From Chthonomonas sp035294505 (GTDB lineage: Bacteria; Armatimonadota; Chthonomonadetes; Chthonomonadales; Chthonomonadaceae): 19,407 nucleotides of DNA. Positions 1 through 6,716 of the stretch are shown here, piece by piece. The translations under genes and the position numbers were made by a program. A model generated the notes under the pieces. It was given only the letters and a program-made list of their open reading frames with translations, made no database searches and was not told the origin of the DNA. The stretch is taken from contig NZ_DATGKU010000130.1 of the NCBI RefSeq assembly GCF_035294505.1, forward strand, positions 1 through 19,407. The letters run 5' to 3'. Numbering within the stretch: position 1 is the first letter of the stretch; each line of letters starts with the position of its first letter.

Positions 1-1
1 G

Positions 2-970
2 GGCGAGTTGCGCCTGTGGCAGCAGCAGCCCGGCGTGCAACTGGTTGCAGGTGGAGACGACGAGCCGGAGCTTTTGGCCAAGCTGGAGAAGGAGTTTGGC
101 GTAAAGCGCCTTTACCCCTCGTGGCAGGAGATGTTGGCCAACGAGGAACTCGACATTGTGCAGATAGCCGGAGGCAACAGCGAGAGCGCCGACATTGTGG
201 AGGTGGCGGCGCAACGCGGACTTCATGCGGTTGTGGAAAAGCCGATGGCCGCCACACTGGAACAGGCCGACCGTATGTTGCAGGCCGCAGAGCGTGCCGG
301 CACCTTACTGCTTATCAATTGGCCAACCGCTTGGGCTGCCTCTTGGCAAGAGTTGGAGCGCCGCGCTTTGGCCGGCGATATAGGCGAAATTCGCTATGTG
401 CGCTACCGCAGCGCCCACAACGGCCCCATCGCTATAGGGTGCAGTCCCAACTTCGTGCGCGACCTTACCACCCCCGAAATCAACGGGGCCGGCGCCCTTA
501 TGGACTACTGCTGTTACGGCGCCAACTTGGCCGCTCGCCTGCTGGGGCTTCCCCAACAGGTAACCGGCCTGCGAGGGGTTTTCGGCACGGAGCCGGCCTA
601 CGCTGCCTCCGACGACAACGCCGTGATCGTGGCCCGCTACCCCCACGCTTTCGCCGTCTGCGAGGCCAGTTGGACGCAACCGGTAGGCTACATCGAAACC
701 AACCCCCTGCTTTATGGCAGCGAGGGTGCCCTGGGCGTTTGGCACGGAAAGCTGATCCTGCAATGGCCGGGCAAGCCACAGGAGACCATCGAGCCGCCGC
801 CCACGGTCGCTCCACGCCGCTCCGCTCCGGAGTATCTCCTTTACTGCCTTGAAAACGGGCTGAAGCCGGAGGGCTTCTGCTCGGCGAAGGTCAGCCGAGA
901 CGCCCAGGAGATTTTAGAGGCCGGGTTGCGCGCTGCCAACAGCGGCCAACATCAACGTCTACCACTCTAG
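2..970 (+). CDS. Gfo/Idh/MocA family oxidoreductase, 5' truncated
   Basis: The reading frame is open from the left edge. The TTG at position 8 is probably an internal Leu codon, because the N-terminal nucleotide-binding strand and glycine-rich loop expected in this family are missing, so the gene starts outside the window. The visible part matches the family: the end of the Rossmann fold (VQLVAGGDDEPE, then DIVQIAGGNSESADIVEVAA), the signature V-V-E-K-P-M-A around residues 75-80, and the C-terminal substrate domain with a conserved GALMDYCCYGANLAARLLG stretch around residues 158-176. Family members are NAD(P)-dependent dehydrogenases acting on sugars, inositols or related polyols. The EKP lysine normally contributes to catalysis. 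The substrate cannot be read from the sequence. No neighbouring sugar operon is visible on this side. Confidence 0.9.
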   Translation, partial: GELRLWQQQPGVQLVAGGDDEPELLAKLEKEFGVKRLYPSWQEMLANEELDIVQIAGGNSESADIVEVAAQRGLHAVVEKPMAATLEQADRMLQAAERAGTLLLINWPTAWAASWQELERRALAGDIGEIRYVRYRSAHNGPIAIGCSPNFVRDLTTPEINGAGALMDYCCYGANLAARLLGLPQQVTGLRGVFGTEPAYAASDDNAVIVARYPHAFAVCEASWTQPVGYIETNPLLYGSEGALGVWHGKLILQWPGKPQETIEPPPTVAPRRSAPEYLLYCLENGLKPEGFCSAKVSRDAQEILEAGLRAANSGQHQRLPL

Positions 971-1119
971 ACCGGCGCCGTCATAGAAATGTGCGCGCGG
1001 AAACCATGTCATCTCGAAGCTTGCCTCTCCGCTGCGCGTTCGAGGCGACAAATGCCATAGCGGAGAGGAAAGCTGCCGCCTTTAGGCGTGCGGTTGTTTA
1101 CGAAAAAGCTAGGGTAAAC

Positions 1120-1172
1120 ACCTGCTGCCTAAAGACAGCAGGTAGGGGGCAGGTTTGAAACCTGCCCCCTAC
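1120..1172 (+). terminator. two hairpins downstream of the oxidoreductase; terminator-like
   Basis: The first stem pairs ACCTGCTG (1120-1127) with CAGCAGGT (1136-1143). The second pairs GTAGGGGGCAGGTTT (1142-1156) with its exact complement (1158-1172) around a single G, so the tip must open to form a real loop. Only three T residues follow, so this is not a textbook intrinsic terminator. It could end transcription from the oxidoreductase, or it may be a mobile palindromic repeat. A similar GTAGGGG-type palindrome sits at 17124-17148. Confidence 0.4.
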
Positions 1173-1420
1173 TTTGGCGCTACCGCCGTGCTCTCGAAGC
1201 AACACCGGTATCCGAGCAGTACAGCCGGTTTACTGCGGCCCGACGAGCAATATTGCCCGCCGCGAACAACTCTGCCGAAGAAGGCAGGAGCTAAGAGACC
1301 TTCAAGCCTTCATCCGCATACGAATGTGGGTAAGGTCTTCCAACGTACGCTTCGTGCATTCGATCTCCAGCAGCAGGTTACCCAATTATTCGCTGACTAT
1401 CAAAGGAGGGGGCGCTTCCT

Positions 1421-1440
1421 CTGTCGCCTAAAGGCGACAG
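1421..1440. repeat. perfect 8-bp hairpin
   Basis: CTGTCGCC (1421-1428) pairs with GGCGACAG (1433-1440) around a four-base TAAA loop. It lies about 80 bases past the stop codon of the minus-strand lipoprotein-like gene. There is no adjacent T-run on either strand. It may be a rho-independent-like 3' end structure for that gene, but this is only positional inference. Confidence 0.3.
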
Positions 1441-1521
1441 TCTCCGCGCCTCAACGTTTGATGAGTCTGCTTCGCTCTTCAGGCACATCTTAGCTCAAGT
1501 CTCCAGCTTGACACGCTTACA

Positions 1522-3099
1522 CTAAGGCGGCCATTGAATATCCCCCGGTCTTGCCGGTCGTAGCGGATCGTACCAGGGAACAGTCGGGTTTGGAATATCG
1601 CCTAGCCTGTAGGCAGGGAGCGGGTGGGTTTTAAACCAGTCTGCATAGTCCCATGGAACCGAGTAGACTTTGCCCGTTTCGCGTGAAGTATATAGCGAGT
1701 GGCCCGACAATGTCGCAATCCATTGTTCCGCATCGTAGAGCTGTTGCGACATCCTCTCCTGGAACTGTTGATACTGCATTTGCCGCATCTGATTGCCGAA
1801 ATCGCTGATCTCCTGGGTCACCTGGGCGTCCCAACGCAGTTTCTGCTCGAAAAGCCCCATGTTCAACTGCATCGAGTTGGCTATATGGGCATAGAGAGGC
1901 CAATTAGGGCGCACGAGGTCAACGGGGCACTCGGCATCCGTCATAAAAAGCGTCCAAACGTTGCCCTGCACCGGGTCAGTTCGCAGAGGAGCGGTGATCA
2001 CAAGCGCCGCCCCCTCCATGTGCGTTGTGCTTCTCTTTCTCAGCATAGGGGGAAGCTGCTCTCTAGACGTCGGGCCGAGACGAGAGGGTACGAGAGTGTA
2101 CTCATAGAGAACGACAGCGCCATGCAGGCCTTGTTGGCTCAGAGCGGCCTGCTCTTCTGGAGCCAAAGGCACTACCTTCAGCACATGAAGGTTAGCGATG
2201 CCTTCGAGCACCTTCGGCATGAGGGTTTGTATCACCTCTCTGGGGGAGAGTGGAGGGGACATAAAGCGATGGAGGAGCGCGATGTCGTGCTCGGTTAAAG
2301 CGATTCCCGAGAGCTTTGCGATGAGAATACGGTTGTGCACCGCCTCTTCATCGGCCGGAATCAGAAGCCCGGCAAAGGTGAAGGTCTCTCCATAGGGGCT
2401 AACGCACTGGAACAGGTCGGTCGTCGAAGGCTCTCGCAAATGCCAGTGGCTTGGAACCTCAATGGCCATACCGCCGTCTTGTGTAACAACCTGTCGAAAG
2501 CCTGTTGGTTGATCGAGCGGCTTGTTGTTGGCCTGTGGCGAGCTTGAGAGAAGAGTATGGAGTATGCCGGTTAGCTCTGTTTGAACGGCGGGGAACAGAG
2601 AGGGTGGCGCAAAGATCACGGATGCCAGCCCCCTCGTGCCGCCGGAACTGACCACCCATCGTTCATAGCGAGGGCCGTGCGAGCTAGAGACAAGGACATC
2701 GCATTGGGCGATCTTTTGGCCATTGGTGCGGGTGTCAAGCGCTACGCTTTTGATCTGCAACTGGGGCTGTTTTTTGCGCAGAAGGTAGATCATATGACCG
2801 AGCGTTGCTTTGGCAGAGCCGCCCGTGCGAATGAAAGAGAGGCGCAGGCCGGCCCCTATCTGGGGATCGAGGAGAAGCAGGGAGGTGGCCGAGCGAGACA
2901 GCTGCCAATGATGTTTGGTAAGCGGATAGGACGAGTTGTGAAGGGGTTGGTTTAAGGATGAGGCCGCACCTCTGGCATGTTGGCATCCCCAAAGCAGCCC
3001 GCAGAGGAGAAGCCACAAAGTAAAAACGGCCGTTTTGGCCAGAACGCCATGCACATATGGCCAGATAACAGCTTTGCGTTGTTGCTTACAGGGCGTCAT
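1522..3099 (-). CDS. hypothetical lipoprotein-like protein, 525 aa
   Basis: I do not recognise the family. The N-terminus has basic residues, a hydrophobic stretch (about residues 20-37) and a cysteine at 39 in the context L-L-W-G-C, which resembles a lipobox, although Trp at -2 is unusual. The mature part appears to have two regions: about 60-185 with mixed beta-type sequence, and about 200-400 opening with GMAIEVPSHWHL, a pattern seen in PsbP-like or surface beta-rich domains. The C-terminus is rich in Trp and Pro (SVPWDYADWF, PTVPWYDPLRP). The start is supported by a GGGGAGG ribosome binding site at 3107-3113, seven bases upstream. It lies downstream of the ABC-2 permease on the same strand, separated by a structured spacer. 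An exported, membrane-anchored role is inferred; its function is unknown. Confidence 0.7.
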   Translation of the reverse strand: MTPCKQQRKAVIWPYVHGVLAKTAVFTLWLLLCGLLWGCQHARGAASSLNQPLHNSSYPLTKHHWQLSRSATSLLLLDPQIGAGLRLSFIRTGGSAKATLGHMIYLLRKKQPQLQIKSVALDTRTNGQKIAQCDVLVSSSHGPRYERWVVSSGGTRGLASVIFAPPSLFPAVQTELTGILHTLLSSSPQANNKPLDQPTGFRQVVTQDGGMAIEVPSHWHLREPSTTDLFQCVSPYGETFTFAGLLIPADEEAVHNRILIAKLSGIALTEHDIALLHRFMSPPLSPREVIQTLMPKVLEGIANLHVLKVVPLAPEEQAALSQQGLHGAVVLYEYTLVPSRLGPTSREQLPPMLRKRSTTHMEGAALVITAPLRTDPVQGNVWTLFMTDAECPVDLVRPNWPLYAHIANSMQLNMGLFEQKLRWDAQVTQEISDFGNQMRQMQYQQFQERMSQQLYDAEQWIATLSGHSLYTSRETGKVYSVPWDYADWFKTHPLPAYRLGDIPNPTVPWYDPLRPARPGDIQWPP

Positions 3100-3129
3100 A
3101 CGAAGACCTCCCCATCGTAAAAGGTTATC

Positions 3130-3187
3130 TGCATCTCAATAGAGACAACATGCTCTCTATTTGTTTTACCTTAAAAAGGGAGATGCA
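3130..3187 (-). promoter_or_regulatory. nested hairpins between permease and lipoprotein-like gene
   Basis: An inner perfect stem, AATAGAGA (3138-3145) with TCTCTATT (3154-3161), lies directly against an outer perfect stem, TGCATCTC (3130-3137) with GAGATGCA (3180-3187). The two 8-bp helices could stack. The element lies 17 bases from the ribosome binding site of the lipoprotein-like gene and about 30 bases after the permease stop. There is no T-tract, so an mRNA leader or processing structure is as likely as a terminator. Confidence 0.4.
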
Positions 3188-3216
3188 AGATGTTGCAGCA
3201 GCGAGGAGGAGGGTAG

Positions 3217-4098
3217 CTAAATAACGTCACGACGTTCAAAGAGCACCACACCCAATACAAAGAAGGCAACAAGGTAAAGCAGCACATAGAGGGCATCTAG
3301 GCGAGGGAAATGAAGGTGCTGCGCTCCCCACTCGGTAAGAAAACGCGGCGATGACCAGAAGCGCGGCCCTTCGGAGAAGACTATGTCGGATGTTACATCG
3401 TCTACCCAGTATCCAACGTAGCCCTGAGGGACGATAAGGCCCGCGATGACGGCGAGGCGGTGTAGTACGTCAATATTAAATGCAACGCTGAGGCCCTCCA
3501 TAACTCCATCGAACCAGGCGATGCCGCAGAGCACGAGCGCGAAAACCGTGCCGAGCAGCCGTGGGGCCACGGTGGAGAAGGTGAGGGCAATGGTGCTGAC
3601 CAGAAGCGGATAGAGGCACAGATAGAAGCCCGCCACCAGCAGGGCGGTAAGCGCCAGATGGGTTTGGAGGGTAAGGGAAGCCCATGCGATGAACGTCCAA
3701 AAGAGGGTGCTGCCGCAGAGGAGGAGGTTAAGCCCCAGCCATTTGCCGGCCACGATCTGCCATCGTGGGTAGGGACGTGGAAGCAGCAGGGCCATCACGC
3801 CCGTCTCGATTTCGCCCGATATGGCTCCGCCGGCAAGCACCGCGGCGAAGAGCGCCCCAAAAACCTTAATGCCGCCCAAACAGAGCGCCGTGATACTGCG
3901 GCGTGCCAAAGGGTAGCGTATGGCCTCCTCTTGCGGCGACCACCTGCCAATAGCAACGAGGTGCTCCATGCGCATATGGGCGATAGCCAGGAGAAGGGTA
4001 ATGCCCAATACCAGCAGACCGAGCAAGAGAATAGCCCAAAGCGTTTTTCGCCGAAAGGCCTCTTTGAGGGTTAGCGTGGCAAGAGCGGAAACGGCCAT
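3217..4098 (-). CDS. ABC-2 type transporter permease
   Basis: This is a 293-residue integral membrane protein of the ABC-2 permease type. It starts MAVSALATLTLKEAFRRKTL, a cytoplasmic amphipathic entry helix followed by the first membrane span, and ends in a last span plus FERRDVI, which is typical. The motif GGAISGEIETGVMALLLPRP around residues 90-109 is the conserved coupling region of NosY/ABC-2 permeases. About six hydrophobic segments are visible. The frame stays open to an ATG at 4152, but I prefer 4098: the extra 18 residues are not membrane-like, and a possible promoter (TTGGGC, 16 bases, TAAAAT, at 4143-4170 minus) would start RNA inside them. No ATP-binding subunit is encoded in the window, so the partner must be elsewhere. 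The substrate is unknown. Confidence 0.85.
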   Translation of the reverse strand: MAVSALATLTLKEAFRRKTLWAILLLGLLVLGITLLLAIAHMRMEHLVAIGRWSPQEEAIRYPLARRSITALCLGGIKVFGALFAAVLAGGAISGEIETGVMALLLPRPYPRWQIVAGKWLGLNLLLCGSTLFWTFIAWASLTLQTHLALTALLVAGFYLCLYPLLVSTIALTFSTVAPRLLGTVFALVLCGIAWFDGVMEGLSVAFNIDVLHRLAVIAGLIVPQGYVGYWVDDVTSDIVFSEGPRFWSSPRFLTEWGAQHLHFPRLDALYVLLYLVAFFVLGVVLFERRDVI

Positions 4099-4142
4099 AG
4101 GTTCAATGTTCCTAACAGAGCGTGTATTATGCGTACTCTCCC

Positions 4143-4170
4143 ATTTTACCATGGTTCAAACCATGCCCAA
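4143..4170 (-). promoter_or_regulatory. possible sigma70-type promoter for the permease
   Basis: On the minus strand TTGGGC (4165-4170) is separated by 16 bases from TAAAAT (4143-4148). The predicted start of RNA, near 4136, lies about 38 bases before the chosen ATG. The match is moderate and rests on sequence alone. Confidence 0.25.
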
Positions 4171-4222
4171 AGAGGGCAGAAGGGGAACAGCCTCCTGTCA
4201 ACTACCGCCGATCTTATGCAGG

Positions 4223-4343
4223 GCGGGGGGGTGGGGGCTTGAAGAGCCGGCGATACGACCGTCATACCGATCCGAAAGCAAGATAAACAACTGTCATTTC
4301 GAGCTGATGCCACACCTGTCATTTCGAGCCGCAGGCGAGAAAT
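4223..4343 (+). repeat. dispersed repeat, locus 1: array of TCATTTCGAG hairpin units
   Basis: After a leader CTTGAAGAGCCGGCGATACG there are three successive units. One is a degenerate full copy beginning near 4259, one a truncated copy beginning at 4291, and one an intact hairpin at 4321-4343. The equivalent A residues are 32 and 25 bases apart. The intact hairpin pairs ATTTC with GAAAT and GCC with GGC, leaving opposed GA dinucleotides between the helices. Its loop is GCA here, where the other intact copies have GAA. Confidence 0.75.
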
Positions 4344-4407
4344 CTTAAGTTTCCATTCGCACCAGTTTTGAGGGGTAGAGGGTGGGGCTGTAGAGGCTAC
4401 TGGCTTC

Positions 4408-4482
4408 ACGGTTCTAGAGCGAGTCAGCAAAGTGAGCCTATCTTGATCGCCCCCTATCCCTTCCTTTCCCCCGATTCGGGAG
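4408..4482 (+). repeat. dispersed repeat, CACGGTTCTAGAG segment and 35-nt pyrimidine module, copy 1
   Basis: The segment CACGGTTCTAGAG, followed by a variable spacer, leads into a 35-base module at 4448-4482. That module begins CGCCCCCTATCCC and ends with CGGGAG. The same pair of segments recurs at 15057-15133 and 16992-17067. The 35-base module also appears at 4734-4768. All copies share one strand and have the same module length. Confidence 0.7.
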
Positions 4483-4717
4483 AAAGGGGGCGGTTGTGTT
4501 GAGTTTCCGAAGGAAAGGTTATCATAAGAGACTGCCAATAAGCTTACTGGTCTCCCCTCTCCCAAATTGGGGGAGGGGAGTGGGGGTGGGGGCATTGAAG
4601 AAAGGGGGCGGTTGTGTTGAGTTTCCGCAGGGAAGATTATCATAGAAAACTGCCAATAAACTTGCTGGTCTCCCCTCTCCCAAAGTGGGGGAGGGGCGGG
4701 GGGGTGGGGGCTGATAA
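4482..4717 (+). repeat. tandem duplication, two 118-nt units
   Basis: Unit A begins at 4482 and unit B at 4600. Both start GAAAGGGGGCGGTTGTGTTG, share TTATCATA and ACTGCCAATAA further in, and end in a G-rich hairpin (CTCCCCTCTCCC facing GGGGGAGGGG) followed by a GGGGGTGGGGGC tail. They differ at scattered single bases, so the duplication is not very recent. A diverged third copy lies at 17066-17181 and carries an inserted palindrome. No coding potential is evident: open frames across this region are Pro/Ser-rich translations of the repeat. Confidence 0.75.
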
Positions 4718-4733
4718 GCAAGCCTACTTTGCT

Positions 4734-4831
4734 CGCCCCCTATCCCTTCCTTTCCCCCGACTCGGGAGGTGCTAGCGCACGGCGATGCAGCGGCCAGGGA
4801 GACAGGCGATGAAGGGAATGATTCAGGCCGC
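4734..4831 (+). repeat. dispersed repeat, 35-nt module copy 2 plus 42-nt inverted-end module copy 1
   Basis: The 35-base module (4734-4768) is followed by a small GTGC-TAGC-GCAC hairpin. Next comes a 42-base module (4790-4831) whose ends, GCGGCC and GGCCGC, are inverted repeats. The same order is seen at 15099-15196. Copies of the 42-base module at 15155-15196 and 16716-16757 have identical length but diverged interiors. From here to about 5011 there is no recognisable gene. Confidence 0.7.
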
Positions 4832-5011
4832 TGAGGGGGAGGGTGTCGACCTTGAAGCAGCAAGCGAAGGGTTTTGGCCATGCGGGCAGTATAGCATGAA
4901 TATTATCAAAAGGAGAGGAAGTGCCAGGAGGTTCTTATGGAGTAAAATAGAGGCTGATAGCCCAACGAAGACGAAACAAAGAGCGCTATGAAGTCCCCTC
5001 TAGAGAAAAAG

Positions 5012-5040
5012 TTGCCACAAGCCGATAATTACCGTAAAGA
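5012..5040 (+). promoter_or_regulatory. possible csrA promoter
   Basis: TTGCCA (5012-5017) is separated by 17 bases from TAAAGA (5035-5040). The -35 match is good and the -10 match weak. RNA would start near 5047 and include both ACGGAG hairpins upstream of csrA. Confidence 0.3.
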
Positions 5041-5076
5041 GAGCATCTTCCCCACACAGCTCCGCAGGCGGTTATA

Positions 5077-5090
5077 TCACACGGAGGTGA
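5077..5090 (+). promoter_or_regulatory. candidate CsrA-binding hairpin 1 in the csrA leader
   Basis: TCAC (5077-5080) pairs with GTGA (5087-5090), presenting the hexaloop ACGGAG (5081-5086). CsrA is known to prefer an A-N-G-G-A element with GGA in a hairpin loop. The same bases form a ribosome binding site (GGAGG) for the short leader ORF at 5097. Confidence 0.5.
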
Positions 5091-5096
5091 ACGAAG

Positions 5097-5204
5097 ATGT
5101 CCATTCCAAATCCCGTGCCACGGAGGGCCAAAAATGCTGGTGTTGACCCGAAAGCCCGATCAGTCCATTATGGTCGGCAACGATATCGAGATCACCGTTC
5201 TTGA
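5097..5204 (+). CDS. possible 35-codon leader peptide ORF overlapping csrA
   Basis: An ATG at 5097 lies nine bases after the GGAGG at 5083-5087. It opens a frame of 35 codons starting MSIPNPVPRRAKNAG and ending with a TGA at 5202-5204, inside csrA in another frame. The peptide is basic and shows no known domain. It could couple translation to csrA or expose the second hairpin when ribosomes pass. It could equally be a chance frame behind a CsrA site that resembles a ribosome binding site. Evidence is limited to the strong binding site and its position. Confidence 0.3.
   Translation: MSIPNPVPRRAKNAGVDPKARSVHYGRQRYRDHRS
5117..5128 (+). promoter_or_regulatory. candidate CsrA-binding hairpin 2, overlapping the csrA ribosome binding site
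   Basis: GCC (5117-5119) pairs with GGC (5126-5128) around the hexaloop ACGGAG (5120-5125), identical to the loop of hairpin 1. The GGAGGG at 5122-5127 is the ribosome binding site of csrA, six bases before its ATG. A protein bound here would block translation. Confidence 0.5.
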
Positions 5205-5367
5205 AGTTCGCGGTGAGCAGGTTCGCCTAGGGATACGCGCCCCGCGCACCATTGCCGTACATCGCAAGGAGGTGTACGAGCAGATTCTGCAGGAGAACCG
5301 AAATGCGGTTTCTACCCCCATGCTGCCCGATCTCAACCAGCTGTTATCCAACTCGGAAGAGGAGTAG
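5134..5367 (+). CDS. csrA: carbon storage / translational regulator CsrA
   Basis: The 77-residue product matches CsrA throughout. It begins MLVLTRKPDQSIMVGNDIEI, continues with ITVLEVRGEQVRLGIRAPR, and has HRKEVYEQI leading into the C-terminal helix. The residues of the RNA-binding surface are present (Leu4, Arg6 near the N-terminus and the VHRKEVYE segment). CsrA homodimers bind GGA-containing hairpins in mRNA leaders and usually repress translation. The start is set by GGAGGG six bases upstream. The tail past residue 60 is acidic and variable, as in many homologues. In many bacteria csrA sits with flagellar genes and fliW, but neither is nearby. It converges on maf with a nine-base gap. Two identical hexaloop hairpins in its leader suggest autoregulation. 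Confidence 0.97.
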   Translation: MLVLTRKPDQSIMVGNDIEITVLEVRGEQVRLGIRAPRTIAVHRKEVYEQILQENRNAVSTPMLPDLNQLLSNSEEE

Positions 5368-5376
5368 TCCTCCAAG

Positions 5377-6015
5377 TTAAGGTTTTACCTGCCACCAGGC
5401 GATGCCCAACTTCTCTAACAGCCGGCCTAAAGCGCAGAGAGGCAGCCCCACCACGTTGAAAAAATCGCCTTCAATCGCCTCGATGTAGGGAGCCGCATAG
5501 CCCTGCGCCCCATAGGCTCCCGCCTTATCAAAAGGCTCTTTGGTTTCGATATAGGCCTCGATCATGGCCTCGGTAAGCTCGCGGAAGCGCACGCGGGTAC
5601 ATACCACCTCGCTCAGCGGAGCTTGTAGGGTGCCATTGTTCACCGGGATGAGGGCGAGTGCGGTATAGACCGAATGGGTGCGGCCGGCTAAGGAGCGCAG
5701 CATGGCGCGCGCTTCGTCGGCAGTTGCCGGCTTGCCGAGCGGAAGCCCCATTTCCCCTTCCAACGACACCTCCGTGTCGGCTCCTAAAACAAGCCCTTCC
5801 TGAATACGCCGGGCCACATCGGTAGCTTTTGAGATGGCAAGCTCGGTTACAAAACGGGGCAAGGAGACAGGCGTAACGGGAGGAGATGGCTCTTGATAGT
5901 GGCTTGGCACAACCTCGAAAGGAACGCGCAAAAGCGCCATTAACTCGCGACGTCGAGGTGAGGCCGAAGCCAAGATGATCTTCGGCCTCACCATAGGAGA
6001 ATGGGGAAGGGTCAT
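5377..6015 (-). CDS. maf: Maf-like nucleoside triphosphate pyrophosphatase
   Basis: The protein is 212 residues, close to the family's usual 190-210. Conserved Maf elements are visible in order: IILASASPRRRELM (residues 13-26, phosphate-binding), LGADTE with the catalytic Asp at 80, the LGKP motif at 93-96, GRTHSVYTA at 111-119, and EPFDKAGAYGAQGYA near 160-174. Maf enzymes hydrolyse non-canonical or pyrimidine NTPs to the monophosphate and pyrophosphate, acting as house-cleaning enzymes, and are linked to septum inhibition. The usual GADTVV reads GADTEV here. No strong ribosome binding site precedes the ATG at 6015, and Met8 (5994) is an alternative start. Only 29 bases separate it from the upstream ANTAR regulator, so co-transcription is likely. 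The exact substrate class is not decided here. Confidence 0.92.
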   Translation of the reverse strand: MTLPHSPMVRPKIILASASPRRRELMALLRVPFEVVPSHYQEPSPPVTPVSLPRFVTELAISKATDVARRIQEGLVLGADTEVSLEGEMGLPLGKPATADEARAMLRSLAGRTHSVYTALALIPVNNGTLQAPLSEVVCTRVRFRELTEAMIEAYIETKEPFDKAGAYGAQGYAAPYIEAIEGDFFNVVGLPLCALGRLLEKLGIAWWQVKP

Positions 6016-6044
6016 TCTCTATTGGCTAATGACGGCCTTACGTC

Positions 6045-6623
6045 TCATAGAAGTTCAGCCGCAGTGATGATAGATTGTGCGATCTCGCGCATCTTTTTAT
6101 TCTGGTTACGGGCTTGGAAATGGATGCGTTTGAAGGCCTCTTCTTCGGTCATATGATGCCGATCCATAAGGATTCCTTTAGCCCGTTCGATCAGTTTACG
6201 GGTTTCTAGGCTCTCCTTCAGCTCTTCGATCTGTTTCGCTTGAGACTGCATTTGTCGGAATCGGCGCACGGCTATTTCCAGTGCGGGGCCTAAATCCTCT
6301 TTACGGAACGGCTTCATGAGGTAGGCAAGGGCGCCGGTCTCTCCCGCCTGTTCCACCAGTTCCTCTTCATTGAAAGAGCTTAAAAAGAGAATGGCGCACG
6401 GGTTTTCCGTCATAATCTGGCGGGCGGCTTCAATGCCATCCATTACCGGCATCTTGATGTCCATCACGATCACATCGGGGTGGTAAAGCCGCGCAGCTTC
6501 CACAGCCTGCAACCCATCGGCGGCTTCGGCCAACACCTGATGCCCCAATTTTTCGAGACGTGCGCGTACAATGGTGCGTGTCAACTGTTCATCATCGGCA
6601 ATAATCGCTCTCAGAGATTGCAT
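6045..6623 (-). CDS. response regulator with ANTAR RNA-binding output domain
   Basis: Residues 1-120 form a receiver domain with the acidic pair Asp10/Asp11, phosphoacceptor Asp55 in VIVMDIKMP, Ser82/Ser83 in the switch strand and Lys104 in YLMKPF. A short coiled linker (about 121-140, QMQSQAKQIEELKESLE) leads to an ANTAR domain at about 137-192, with RKLIERAKGILMDRHHMTEEEAF and an MREIA segment. ANTAR proteins such as NasT, EutV and PdtaR bind paired hexaloop hairpins in nascent RNA and prevent termination. This one resembles PdtaR in size and layout. A ribosome binding site AAGGAG lies seven bases before the ATG. It sits 93 bases after pnp and 29 before maf. The partner histidine kinase is not in the window. 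Confidence 0.93.
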   Translation of the reverse strand: MQSLRAIIADDEQLTRTIVRARLEKLGHQVLAEAADGLQAVEAARLYHPDVIVMDIKMPVMDGIEAARQIMTENPCAILFLSSFNEEELVEQAGETGALAYLMKPFRKEDLGPALEIAVRRFRQMQSQAKQIEELKESLETRKLIERAKGILMDRHHMTEEEAFKRIHFQARNQNKKMREIAQSIITAAELL

Positions 6624-6716
6624 AAGCGCTCTCCTTATCCCTAGCGGCGCTATCGTTTGGTGCTCTCAAAAACCCTTTGTGATCTTGAAAGCCTCCCCTC
6701 GCTTAACGGGATATAT

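Larger units (their letters stand above)
971..1521. other. gene-free spacer with several hairpins
   Basis: I see no credible gene in these 551 bases. Short open frames here are low-complexity and lack ribosome binding sites. The stretch holds four inverted repeats: a 10-bp stem 1024-1033/1059-1068, an 8-bp stem 1120-1127/1136-1143, a perfect 15-bp stem at 1142-1172, and CTGTCGCC/GGCGACAG at 1421-1440. A short minus-strand open frame near 1303-1385 looks helix-like but has only about 26 codons. It could be a decayed gene remnant or chance. Confidence 0.5.

Noticed and set aside
1155..1493. 112-residue plus-strand open frame in the first spacer
   Set aside because: Its start lies inside a perfect palindrome, there is no ribosome binding site, and the composition is unlike a protein.
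4259..4343. Short phased repeats that could suggest a CRISPR array
   Set aside because: Units are degenerate, the step is only 25 or 32 bases, there are no unique spacers between conserved repeats, and no cas genes are nearby.
4146..4721. 191-residue minus-strand open frame in the repeat region, and similar Pro-rich frames at 4522-4881 and 17023-17331
   Set aside because: They are translations of the dispersed repeats (PPPLPSPNLGEG-type peptides), with no ribosome binding site and no domain.
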